In this document: positions 5,786 to 13,498 of the stretch, in pieces
Layout of the letters: each line of letters starts with the position of its first letter
Position numbering within the stretch: position 1 is the stretch's first letter
Assembly (NCBI RefSeq): GCF_004138495.1
Contig: NZ_ML142854.1
Span: 225,948-239,445, forward strand
Direction of reading: 5' to 3'
Source of the DNA: Phytoactinopolyspora endophytica
GTDB lineage: Bacteria > Actinomycetota > Actinomycetes > Jiangellales > Jiangellaceae
Length of the DNA: 13,498 nucleotides
Notes under the pieces: model-generated
The model's database searches: none
What the model was told of the DNA's origin: nothing
The model's input: the letters and a program-made list of their open reading frames with translations, nothing else
Position numbers and translations under genes: made by a program

Positions 5786-8032
5786 GTGCAGGGCATTTAT
5801 CGCTCCGGAAACATGACCGACGTCGATGGGAAATCCGCAGCTCACACCATCGCAAACATGGCCGCAGAGACACCCGTCGTCGACGCCCGGCTCCAGAACG
5901 GAGCCGTCGAGACGCATTGTGCCTACTGCGCGCTGCAGTGTGGAATGTCGCTCACGGTCGACGGCGGCGAGTCGTCTGTCGAGGTGGCGCCGCTGGACTT
6001 CCCGACCAACCGGGGCGGGCTGTGCCAGAAGGGGTGGACCTCCGCCGACCTGCTCCGCTCACCGCGGCGGCTGACCAGTCCGATGATCCGCGACAGTCGT
6101 TCGGAGCCGTTTCGGGAGGTGTCCTGGGACGTCGCACTGGATGTCGTAGCGGACGGCATCCGGTCGACTCAGGCGAAGCACGGGAACGACGCCGTGGCCG
6201 TGTTCGGAGGCGGCGGGCTCACCAACGAGAAGGCCTACCAGCTCGGCAAGTTCGCCCGGGTCGCGCTGCGCACCAGCAACATCGACTACAACGGCCGGTA
6301 CTGCATGTCCTCGGCGGCGGCCGCGTCGAACCGGGCGTTCGGCATCGACCGTGGCCTGCCGTTCCCGCTTCCGGACCTCGCCGAGAGCGGGGCCGTGCTC
6401 GTCATGGGCGGCAACGTGGCGGAGACGATGCCGCCTTTCATGCAGCACCTGAACGCCGTCCGGGACGCCGGCGGCGACGTGATCGTCGCTGACCCGCGCC
6501 GGACCGCCACCGCTGACCAGGCCACCCTTCACCTCCAGCTCATGCCCGGAACGGACCTGGCGTTGGCGCTGGGACTGCTGCACATCGTCGTCGCCGATGG
6601 GCACGTCGACCGGGACTACATCACGTCCCGGACGACCGGCTTCGACGACGTGTGGCGGGTGGCCACCCAGTGGTGGCCGGAGCGCGTGGAGCGCGTCACC
6701 GGGGTCCCCGTCGCCGCTCAGCGGGCGACAGTGCGGGCGCTCGCCACCGGGCGCGCGGGACGCGGCGCCGTCGTGCTGACCGCGCGAGGCGCGGAACAGC
6801 ACAGCAAAGGCACCGACACGGTCACCGCGTTGATCAACCTGAGCCTCGCCCTGGGGTTGCCCGGCCGCCCGCACAGCGGTTACGGCTGCATCACCGGACA
6901 AGGCAACGGCCAAGGCGGTCGCGAACACGGCCAGAAGGCGGATCAGCTGCCCGGGTACCGCAAGATCGACGATCCGGCCGCCCGGGCGCACGTCGCCGGG
7001 GTCTGGGGTGTGCCGCCGGAGACGTTGCCCGGTCCGGGCCGGTCGGCGTTCGAGCTGATCGAGAGCCTCGGCACCGAGCACGGACCACGCTCGCTGCTGG
7101 TCCACGGTTCCAACCTGGTCGTGTCGTCGCCGCGGAGCCACCGGGTCGCCGACCGGCTGGCGGCGCTGGATCAGCTCGTCGTCTGCGACCTGTTCATGTC
7201 CGAGACCGCCGCCCTCGCCGACGTCGTTCTCCCGGTCACTCAATGGGCAGAGGAAGACGGCACCATGACCAACCTGGAAGGGCGGGTGATCCGCCGGCGC
7301 GCAGCGGTGCAGCCGCCTCCCGGCGTGCGCACCGAGCTCGAGGTGATGGCCGACCTGGCTGCGCGGCTCGGGCGAGCGGACGGCTTCTCGGCCGACCCGC
7401 GCGTCGTCTTCGACGAGCTGCGCCGGGCCAGCGCCGGTGGTGTGGCCGACTACTCGGGTATCACGTGGGAGCGGATCGACTCCGAGGACGGCGTGTTCTG
7501 GCCGTGCCCGTCCGAGGACGCCCCAGGACGGTCCCGGCTGTTCACTGACGGCATGTTCCCGACGCCCGACGGGCGGGCCCGCTTGGTCGCCGTCGACCAT
7601 CGCGCGATCGCCGAGGAGGTCGACACTGACTACCCGGTCTACCTCACCACGGGCCGGATCCTGCAGCACTACCAGAGCGGAGCGCAGACCCGCCGGGTGC
7701 CGGCGCTCACCGATGCGGCGGCTGAGCCGTACGTGGATATCCACCCCGACCTGGCCGCACGCCACGGTATGGCCAACGGCGACCTGGTCCGGATCGTCAG
7801 CCGGCGCGGCGACGCCGTCGGGAAGGCGCGGCTGACCACCGCCATCCGCGCGGACACCGTGTTCATGCCGTTCCACTGGGGCGGCGAGCAGGCGATCAAC
7901 CGGGTCACGAACGCTGCGCTGGACCCGACGTCGAAGATGCCCGAGTTCAAGGTCTGCGCGGTCCAGCTGGAGCGTGTGGACAGCCAACCGGCAATGGAGC
8001 CAAGCGGCGCTGTCGTAGCAGGTCAGGCGTGA
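5786..8032 (+). CDS. nasA: Assimilatory nitrate reductase catalytic subunit (molybdopterin, [4Fe-4S])
   Basis: This 748-residue enzyme of the molybdopterin oxidoreductase superfamily reduces nitrate to nitrite in the cytoplasm; no twin-arginine signal is present. Near the N-terminus, HCAYCALQCGM with Cys45, Cys48 and Cys52 plus Cys80 (GGLCQKG) forms the [4Fe-4S] site. Cys173 in GRYCMSS is the likely molybdenum ligand, as in NarB and Nap. GQGNGQGGREHGQKADQLPG is characteristic of the NarB/NasA group, and the C-terminal molybdopterin dinucleotide-binding domain follows YLTTGRILQHYQSGAQTRR. It lacks the C-terminal BFD [2Fe-2S] extension seen in Klebsiella NasA, so electrons probably arrive through the next gene product. 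ATG 5777 directly abuts AGGGAG (5771-5776), whereas in-frame GTG 5786 is 9 nt from it, so I prefer the GTG; ATG 5813 is a third possibility. The catalytic subunit is well supported; the symbol follows common actinobacterial use. Confidence 0.92.
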   Translation: MQGIYRSGNMTDVDGKSAAHTIANMAAETPVVDARLQNGAVETHCAYCALQCGMSLTVDGGESSVEVAPLDFPTNRGGLCQKGWTSADLLRSPRRLTSPMIRDSRSEPFREVSWDVALDVVADGIRSTQAKHGNDAVAVFGGGGLTNEKAYQLGKFARVALRTSNIDYNGRYCMSSAAAASNRAFGIDRGLPFPLPDLAESGAVLVMGGNVAETMPPFMQHLNAVRDAGGDVIVADPRRTATADQATLHLQLMPGTDLALALGLLHIVVADGHVDRDYITSRTTGFDDVWRVATQWWPERVERVTGVPVAAQRATVRALATGRAGRGAVVLTARGAEQHSKGTDTVTALINLSLALGLPGRPHSGYGCITGQGNGQGGREHGQKADQLPGYRKIDDPAARAHVAGVWGVPPETLPGPGRSAFELIESLGTEHGPRSLLVHGSNLVVSSPRSHRVADRLAALDQLVVCDLFMSETAALADVVLPVTQWAEEDGTMTNLEGRVIRRRAAVQPPPGVRTELEVMADLAARLGRADGFSADPRVVFDELRRASAGGVADYSGITWERIDSEDGVFWPCPSEDAPGRSRLFTDGMFPTPDGRARLVAVDHRAIAEEVDTDYPVYLTTGRILQHYQSGAQTRRVPALTDAAAEPYVDIHPDLAARHGMANGDLVRIVSRRGDAVGKARLTTAIRADTVFMPFHWGGEQAINRVTNAALDPTSKMPEFKVCAVQLERVDSQPAMEPSGAVVAGQA

Positions 8033-8045
8033 GGAGGGAAGCGTC

Positions 8046-9677
8046 ATGGCACACCGCGAGGAGCAAGCCCGGCGGCACGGGGCCGAACGGGTGGTGGTGG
8101 TTGGTCACGGGATGGCCGGTACCCGGTTCGTACAGGAGCTGCGGGCCCGTGACCGGGAGCGTCGGTTCGACGTGACCGTGATCGGCGCGGAACCGGACGC
8201 CGCATACAACAGGGTGCTGCTCTCCTCCGTGCTGGCGGGGAAGCTCACGCCGACCGACGTCGAGATGGTGCCCTCGGCGTGGTACGCGGCGGAGGACGTG
8301 GACCTGCGGCTCGGCGTCGCGGTCGAGCACATCGACCGTAAGCGGCAGCGCATCCTGACCGACCAGGGCGAGTACATCGGCTACGACCATCTGGTTCTGG
8401 CCACCGGAAGCCGGGCCTGGGTGCCGCCGATCGAGGGTGCCGTCGACGGTGACGAGCTCGACCGGGACGTTGCCGTCTTCCGTACGCTGCAGGACTGCCG
8501 CGCCATTATGGACCGCGTCGACCGCGGTGCGGACGAGGCGGCCGGCGGCATCCGCCGGGTCGTGGTCCTCGGTGGCGGGCTGCTCGGCCTGGAGGCCGCA
8601 CGCGGCCTGGCCGGGCGGGGCGTCGAGGTCGAGGTCGTGCACGCCGTCGACCGCCTGATGGAGCGCCAGCTGGACGCCGAGGCCGGCCGGGTACTGGCCG
8701 GGACGCTGCGCTCGCTCGGGGTGCAGGTCCGGCTCGAGGCCCAGGTCCGTGCCTACGACGAGGTCGCCGGGCAACGGGTGGTGGTGCTGGACGATGGCAC
8801 CCGGATCGCCGCGGACCTGCTGATCGTCGCCTGTGGAGTACGGCCGAACACCGGCCTGGCGCGGGCGGCGAAGTTGGCCGTCGAGAGGGGCGTCGTCGTC
8901 AACGAGCGGATGACGTCGGTCTCCGACCCGCGGATCCATGCCATCGGCGAGTGCGCCCAGTACGACGGACAGGTCTACGGTCTGGTCGCGCCGGCATGGG
9001 AGCAAGCGGGGGTGCTGGCCGACACGCTGACCGGCGGCGGCTCGGTCTACTCCGGTTCGCGGCTGGTCACCAGGCTGAAAGCGCAGGACATCGACCTAGC
9101 GGCGATGGGCGAGACGGACGTCGACGACGTGGCCGAGGGCAGCGTGGCCGGTGTTGCCCGCAACGGCGCCCGCGCGGCCGACCGGGTCGAGGTGCTCCGG
9201 TTCGCCGACCCGATCCGCGGCACCTACCAGAAGCTGGTCATCCGCAACGATCGGGTCACCGGTGCGATCATGCTGGGCGGCGCCGAGACGGTCGGCACGG
9301 TCACGCAACTGTTCGACCGGGTGGCGCTGGCGCCTGCCGACCGGCGCGCGCTGATCTTCCCCGGTATCGCGGACGCCGGGCTGAACACGGCTCCCGCCGA
9401 CCTGGCCGACGACGACCTGGTCTGCCGGTGCAACACGGTGACCGCCGGCCAGATCAGGCACGCGTGCGCCGACGGCGCCGGCACCGTGGCCGAGGTGGCG
9501 ATGTGCACCCGGGCGACCACCGGGTGCGGCGGCTGCCGGGACGACGTCGTCGGGATCGTCGCCGCGGCCACCAGCGCCGACCGTACGGCCGGCGACGGTG
9601 ATGGAGCTGACGACGCTCTCTCCGTCCCCGACCGGCCTGACGATGTGGACGCGAATCTCGTGGAGGTGCCGGCGTGA
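8046..9677 (+). CDS. FAD/NAD(P)H oxidoreductase with C-terminal BFD [2Fe-2S] domain, probable nitrate reductase electron-transfer subunit
   Basis: A 543-residue protein that resembles the N-terminal flavoprotein half of NirB without the siroheme half. The FAD motif is VVGHGMAG (18-25) and the NAD(P)H motif is LGGGLLGLEAA (175-185). After the dimerisation region, a BFD-like domain has CRC (Cys460, Cys462) and CGGC (Cys494, Cys497), ligands for one [2Fe-2S] cluster. Such proteins (B. subtilis NasB and Klebsiella NasC types) pass electrons from NAD(P)H to the assimilatory nitrate reductase, and its place directly after nasA supports that role. The specific partner is inferred. GGAGGG (8033-8038) sits 7 nt before the ATG, immediately after the nasA stop. 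The last 40 residues are acidic and low in complexity. Its end overlaps nirB by four bases. An alternative is an additional NADH input to nitrite reductase. Confidence 0.85.
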   Translation: MAHREEQARRHGAERVVVVGHGMAGTRFVQELRARDRERRFDVTVIGAEPDAAYNRVLLSSVLAGKLTPTDVEMVPSAWYAAEDVDLRLGVAVEHIDRKRQRILTDQGEYIGYDHLVLATGSRAWVPPIEGAVDGDELDRDVAVFRTLQDCRAIMDRVDRGADEAAGGIRRVVVLGGGLLGLEAARGLAGRGVEVEVVHAVDRLMERQLDAEAGRVLAGTLRSLGVQVRLEAQVRAYDEVAGQRVVVLDDGTRIAADLLIVACGVRPNTGLARAAKLAVERGVVVNERMTSVSDPRIHAIGECAQYDGQVYGLVAPAWEQAGVLADTLTGGGSVYSGSRLVTRLKAQDIDLAAMGETDVDDVAEGSVAGVARNGARAADRVEVLRFADPIRGTYQKLVIRNDRVTGAIMLGGAETVGTVTQLFDRVALAPADRRALIFPGIADAGLNTAPADLADDDLVCRCNTVTAGQIRHACADGAGTVAEVAMCTRATTGCGGCRDDVVGIVAAATSADRTAGDGDGADDALSVPDRPDDVDANLVEVPA

Positions 9678-12274
9678 GCGACGCAGACATGATCCGGGCC
9701 GACGAGTCCGGCGAGAGCGAGGAGCCTGTCATGACGAGTCAGCCGCAGCGCCGGTTGGTGGTGGTCGGCAACGGGATGGTGGGCCAGCGGCTGGTGGAGG
9801 CCGTCCAGGAACGCGACCTGCGGCACACCTGGCAGATCACCGTCGTCGGCGAGGAGCCGAGGCCCGCCTATGACCGGGTGGCACTGACGTCGTACCTGAC
9901 CGGGACCAGCGCCGAGGAGCTCAGCGTGGTGCCGGAAGGCTGCTACGACGACGAGCACTGCGTGCTGCACCTGGGCGAGTCGGCGGTGTCGATCGACCGG
10001 GACGCGAAGACGGTGACGACGGCGTCCGGACGTACCGTCGGCTACGACGCCCTGGTGCTGGCCACCGGGTCGTCGCCGTTCGTGCCGCCGATCCCGGGCG
10101 CCGACCTCGACGGCTGTTTCGTCTACCGGACCATCGAGGACCTGGACGCGATCCGTGAGCGGGCCGGGACCGCCGGTGCCGGCGCTGTCATCGGCGGAGG
10201 CCTGCTCGGGCTGGAGGCCGCCAACGCGCTGCGCTCCCTGGGGGTCGAGACGCACGTCGTCGAGTTCGCGCCCCGGCTGATGCCGGCCCAGGTGGACCAG
10301 GGCGGCGGGGAGATGCTGCGGCGCAAGGTGGAGGAGCTGGGGCTGGGTATCCACACCGGCACGGCCACCCAGACGATCGAGGCTCTGGACGACGGCAGGC
10401 TGCGGATGACGTTCGCCGACGCGGAGCCGCTGGACGTCGGGATGGTGGTGTTCTCCGCCGGGATCCGCCCGCGAGACCAACTGGCTCGGGAGAGCGGCAT
10501 TCAGGTCGGGGAACGTGGCGGCATCGTCGTCGACGAGGGCTGCCGGACGTCGGACCCGGCCGTGTGGGCGATCGGCGAGTGCGCGCTGGCCTGCGGGAAG
10601 ATCTACGGGCTGGTGGCGCCGGGCTACGAGATGGCCGAGGTGGTCGCGGACCGGCTCGTCGAGGGCGACGCGGCTTTCGCCGAAGCGGACATGTCCACCA
10701 AGCTCAAGCTGCTCGGCGTCGACGTGGCCAGTTTCGGCGACGCGCATGCTGCGACGCCAGGCGCGTTGGAGGTCGTCTACGCGGACCCGGTTGCCGGGAT
10801 CTACAAGAAGCTGGTGGTCACCGACGACGCGTCCACGATGCTGGGCGGCGTCCTGGTGGGCGACGCGTCGGCGTATGCGGCGCTGCGGACCATGGTGGGT
10901 CAACCGTTGCCGGACACGCCCGAGCAGGTGCTGATGGTGGGGCCGGCCACGTCGAGCCTGGACGACGCGGCGCAGGTGTGCTCGTGCCAGAACGTCAGCG
11001 CGGGCCGGATCCGCGGTGCTATCAGCGACGAGGGATGCTGCGACGTCGCGTCGGTCAAGGCATGCACCAAGGCCGGTACGGTCTGCGGGAGCTGCGTGCC
11101 GCTGATCAAGACCCTGATAGCGCAGTCCGGTGTCGAGGTGAGCACCGCGCTCTGCGAGCACTTCGAGCTCAGCCGGGCGGAGCTGTTCGACGTGATCCGG
11201 GTGACCGGGCTGCGTACGTTCTCAGAGATCATCGCCCGCCACGGGACGGGCAGGGGCTGCGACATCTGCAAGCCGGCGGTCGCCTCGATTCTGGCCAGCC
11301 TCGACTCCGGGCATGTCCTGGACGGCGAGCAGGCTGCGCTACAGGACACCAACGACCATTTCCTGGCGAATCTGCAGCGCAACGGCACCTACTCGGTGGT
11401 GCCCCGGGTGCCGGGCGGTGAGCTGACACCGGAGAAACTGATCGTGATCGGCGAGGTGGCCCGGGACTTCGGTCTGTATACGAAGATCACCGGCGGCCAG
11501 CGGATCGACCTGTTCGGCGCCCGGGTGGACCAGCTTCCGGCGATCTGGAAGCGGCTGGTGGATGCTGGATTCGAATCCGGGCACGCGTACGGCAAGGCGC
11601 TGCGGACAGTGAAGTCCTGCGTCGGCTCGACGTGGTGCCGGTACGGGGTGCAGGACTCCACCTCGCTGGCGATCATGCTGGAGCTGCGCTACCGCGGGCT
11701 GCGCTCCCCGCACAAGCTCAAGTCCGGAGTCTCCGGCTGCGCCCGGGAATGCGCCGAGGCACGCAGCAAGGACTTCGGCATCATCGCCAGCGAGAACGGC
11801 TGGAACCTGTATCTCGGTGGCAACGGGGGCTTCAACCCACGCCACGCCAAGCAGTTCGCCGTCGACCTGTCCACCGAGGATCTGGTCCGCACCATCGACC
11901 GGTTCCTGATGTTCTACATCCGCACGGCGGACCGGTTGCAGCGCACGGCGGCGTGGCTGGAGTCGCTCAACGAGGAGCACGGCGACGGCCTGGAGTACGT
12001 GCGTCGGGTGATCGTCGACGACGAGCTCGGGATCTGTGCCGACCTCGACGCCGCAATGGAGAGGCACGTGGAGGCCTACGCGGACGAGTGGGCGGCGGTC
12101 CTGGATGACGAGGACAAGCTCAGCCGGTTCGTCTCGTTCGTCAACGCGCCCGACGTGCCGGATCCGAGCATCCAGTTCGTCACCGAACGGGACCAGATCC
12201 GCCCGGCCGACCCGACAACCGACAGTGGCCCGGTTCCCATCGCCGGCCCCGAACTTGAGGTGGTACGCCGATGA
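9674..12274 (+). CDS. nirB: Assimilatory nitrite reductase [NAD(P)H] large subunit
   Basis: An 866-residue cytoplasmic enzyme that reduces nitrite to ammonium with six electrons from NAD(P)H, of normal family length. In order it has FAD binding VVGNGMVG (30-37); NAD(P)H binding IGGGLLGLEAA (173-183); a BFD [2Fe-2S] domain with Cys436, Cys438, Cys471 and Cys474; and a second BFD-like segment with Cys529 and Cys532 (GCDICKP). The ferredoxin-like half domain spans about 570-640, and the siroheme/[4Fe-4S] domain has Cys649, Cys655, Cys689 and Cys693 (CVGSTWC and SGCARECAEA). All expected cluster ligands are present. GTG 9674 overlaps the previous stop as GTGA and has GGAGG 7 nt upstream. In-frame ATG 9731, with GAGGAG 6 nt upstream, is equally plausible and would remove a 19-residue acidic leader. 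Confidence 0.95.
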   Translation: MSDADMIRADESGESEEPVMTSQPQRRLVVVGNGMVGQRLVEAVQERDLRHTWQITVVGEEPRPAYDRVALTSYLTGTSAEELSVVPEGCYDDEHCVLHLGESAVSIDRDAKTVTTASGRTVGYDALVLATGSSPFVPPIPGADLDGCFVYRTIEDLDAIRERAGTAGAGAVIGGGLLGLEAANALRSLGVETHVVEFAPRLMPAQVDQGGGEMLRRKVEELGLGIHTGTATQTIEALDDGRLRMTFADAEPLDVGMVVFSAGIRPRDQLARESGIQVGERGGIVVDEGCRTSDPAVWAIGECALACGKIYGLVAPGYEMAEVVADRLVEGDAAFAEADMSTKLKLLGVDVASFGDAHAATPGALEVVYADPVAGIYKKLVVTDDASTMLGGVLVGDASAYAALRTMVGQPLPDTPEQVLMVGPATSSLDDAAQVCSCQNVSAGRIRGAISDEGCCDVASVKACTKAGTVCGSCVPLIKTLIAQSGVEVSTALCEHFELSRAELFDVIRVTGLRTFSEIIARHGTGRGCDICKPAVASILASLDSGHVLDGEQAALQDTNDHFLANLQRNGTYSVVPRVPGGELTPEKLIVIGEVARDFGLYTKITGGQRIDLFGARVDQLPAIWKRLVDAGFESGHAYGKALRTVKSCVGSTWCRYGVQDSTSLAIMLELRYRGLRSPHKLKSGVSGCARECAEARSKDFGIIASENGWNLYLGGNGGFNPRHAKQFAVDLSTEDLVRTIDRFLMFYIRTADRLQRTAAWLESLNEEHGDGLEYVRRVIVDDELGICADLDAAMERHVEAYADEWAAVLDDEDKLSRFVSFVNAPDVPDPSIQFVTERDQIRPADPTTDSGPVPIAGPELEVVRR

Positions 12275-12669
12275 CGACAATCGACACCCTGGCAGTCGAC
12301 AGCGTTCTGCACGGTGACGCCCGGGACCCTCGACCTGCAGGACGCAAGGAATGGGTGGACGTCTGTGCGTATGACGCGCTGCTGCCCGAACGCGGGGCGG
12401 CAGCTCTGGTCGAGGGAGTTCAACTGGCGCTGATCCGCACGTTCGACGGCGACGTCTACGCCATCTCCAACCGTGACCCGTTCTCCGGCGCGTATGTGCT
12501 GTCCCGGGGCATCGTCGGGTCCCGTGGCGATGCCCCGACCGTCGCGTCGCCGATGCACAAGGAGGTCTTCGATCTGCGTACCGGCGTGTGCCTGGACGAT
12601 CCCGAGGCCACCGTCGAGGTCTACGAAGCCCGTGTGCGGGGCGGGCGGGTCGAGGTGGTGGTGACGTGA
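12271..12669 (+). CDS. nirD: Nitrite reductase [NAD(P)H] small subunit
   Basis: A 132-residue Rieske-fold small subunit that pairs with NirB. The segments VYAISNRDPFSGAYVLSRG and VASPMHKEVFDLRTGVCLDD lie where true Rieske proteins have CxH and CxxH. The ligands are absent here (SNRDP and PMHKE), as is normal for NirD, so it should bind no cluster. The first 25 residues are an ordinary variable leader before KEWVDVCAYDALLPERGAAAL. The ATG overlaps the nirB stop as ATGA, with GAGG 10 nt upstream, and its own stop overlaps the next gene. This points to translational coupling and a fixed stoichiometry with NirB. Confidence 0.93.
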   Translation: MTTIDTLAVDSVLHGDARDPRPAGRKEWVDVCAYDALLPERGAAALVEGVQLALIRTFDGDVYAISNRDPFSGAYVLSRGIVGSRGDAPTVASPMHKEVFDLRTGVCLDDPEATVEVYEARVRGGRVEVVVT

Positions 12670-13498
12670 CGGCCGCGCTGCCCACCCAGCCGGGTGCGGC
12701 GACGCGGGCGGCGGACGGCCCGTTCCCCGGCGACGAGAGCACGGGCATCGGCTCGGCCACCGCGTTGCCGTTGCAGGGCTTCACGGTCGCGCTGACCGCC
12801 GCCCGTCGCCGAGAGGAACTGGGCGCCCTGCTGGAACGGCGGGGTGCCCGGGTGATCCAGGGACCTGCCATCCGGATCGTGCCGCTGGACGACGACGGGG
12901 AACTGCTCGAGGCGACCCGGACCTGCGTGCAGAGGCCGCCGGACATCGCCGTCGCCACCACCGGCATCGGCTTCCGGGGCTGGATGGAGGCTGCGGACGG
13001 CTGGGACCTCGGCGAGGCGCTGTTGTCCCGGCTCGGCGCCGCGACCTTGCTGGCCCGTGGTCCGAAGGCGCGGGGCGCGATCCGGGCGGCCGGACTGGTG
13101 GATGACTGGGCGCCGGCGTCGGAATCGTCGGCGGAGGTGCTGGACTACCTGCTGAAACTGGACTTGACCGGGAAACGGGTGGCCGTGCAGCTGCACGGAG
13201 AGCCGCTGCCGGACTTCACCGACGCGTTGGAGGCGGCCGGCGCGGAGGTCGTGCCCGTTCCGGTCTACCGGTGGGTGCTGCCGGAAGACGTCGCGCCGCT
13301 GGAACGGGTCATCGAGGGCATCGTCGCGCGCACGGTGGACTGTGTCGTGTTCACCAGTGCCCCGGCCGTGGCGAGCCTGCTGTCGATGGCCACCCAGGCC
13401 GGGCTGGCCGACCAGGTCCTCGCCGCGTTCGAGCATGATGTGGTGCCGGCATGCGTGGGTGCGGTGACCGCGGCCCGCCTTGAACGGCTGGGCGTCTC
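12666..13498 (+). CDS. nnaR: HemD-like (uroporphyrinogen-III synthase domain) NnaR-type nitrogen regulator, C-terminus cut by window edge
   Basis: About 277 residues are visible, beginning at GTG 12666, which overlaps the nirD stop as GTGA. After a variable 37-residue leader comes a HemD-type domain: LTAARRREELGALLERRGA (about 43-61), VATTGIGFRGWMEAADGW, LLARGPKARGAIRAAGL, PASESSAEVLDYLL, VAVQLHGEPLPDF and VFTSAPAVASLL. In mycobacteria and Streptomyces, proteins of this form next to nirBD carry a C-terminal winged-helix DNA-binding domain (NnaR) and act with GlnR to activate nitrate and nitrite assimilation genes. The DNA-binding part would lie beyond the window, so it cannot be confirmed. 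The alternative is a dedicated uroporphyrinogen-III synthase that raises siroheme supply for NirB. The position in the operon fits both, and the sequence looks closer to the regulator group. Confidence 0.8.
   Translation, partial: MTAALPTQPGAATRAADGPFPGDESTGIGSATALPLQGFTVALTAARRREELGALLERRGARVIQGPAIRIVPLDDDGELLEATRTCVQRPPDIAVATTGIGFRGWMEAADGWDLGEALLSRLGAATLLARGPKARGAIRAAGLVDDWAPASESSAEVLDYLLKLDLTGKRVAVQLHGEPLPDFTDALEAAGAEVVPVPVYRWVLPEDVAPLERVIEGIVARTVDCVVFTSAPAVASLLSMATQAGLADQVLAAFEHDVVPACVGAVTAARLERLGV

Noticed and set aside
6059..8047. Very long minus-strand open frame (662 codons) opposite nasA
   Set aside because: Its translation is Arg/Gly/His-rich with no domain, and it mirrors the GC-rich codon pattern of the strongly supported nitrate reductase on the plus strand.
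9224..11161. Minus-strand open frame of 645 codons opposite the flavoprotein gene and nirB
   Set aside because: It spans two clear plus-strand genes with intact motifs; the composition is typical of an antisense shadow in high-GC DNA.
11339..12967. Minus-strand open frame of 542 codons opposite nirB, nirD and the regulator gene
   Set aside because: It crosses three plus-strand genes and has no recognisable domain or sensible start context.

Overview
The window is high-GC DNA with strong GC bias at third codon positions. Genes are tightly packed, several start with GTG and several overlap by four bases. This is typical of an actinomycete chromosome, and a HemD-type NnaR regulator next to nitrite reductase genes fits that group. 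I cannot name the genus from the sequence alone.

Left part (1 to about 3830, all minus strand). A threonine/serine exporter family (ThrE-like) membrane protein runs off the left edge. Next to it is a two-gene unit: an aquaporin-family (MIP) channel followed 33 bp later by a CoA-disulfide reductase/NADH oxidase-like flavoprotein. The channel has NPV and NPA boxes, and a valine replaces the usual selectivity-filter arginine. This resembles metalloid-conducting MIPs of arsenic operons, but no ArsR, ArsC or arsenite pump lies in the window. Its upstream region carries two adjacent palindromes that look like a regulated promoter.

Right part (about 3920 to 13498, all plus strand). This is an assimilatory nitrate reduction cluster. 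It holds the NarK nitrate/nitrite transporter, a cytoplasmic molybdopterin nitrate reductase (NasA/NarB type), an FAD/NAD(P)H oxidoreductase with a C-terminal [2Fe-2S] BFD domain that probably feeds electrons to the nitrate reductase, the NirB and NirD subunits of NADH nitrite reductase, and the start of a HemD-like NnaR-type regulator cut by the right edge. Nitrate would be imported, reduced to nitrite and then to ammonium. The last four genes are linked by 4-base overlaps at three successive junctions (flavoprotein/nirB, nirB/nirD, nirD/nnaR), so they are almost certainly cotranscribed and translationally coupled.

The gap between narK and nasA holds a short GC-rich tandem repeat merging into a long imperfect hairpin (27-bp arms, 56-nt loop). 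It is the most unusual non-coding structure here. A partial GlnR-like 11-bp-phased site lies upstream of narK. I see no RNA genes, CRISPR array or insertion sequence. The known-pathway content is conventional; the points for follow-up are the repeat/hairpin, the palindromic operator, the channel/flavoenzyme pair and the paired NirB-like flavoproteins.
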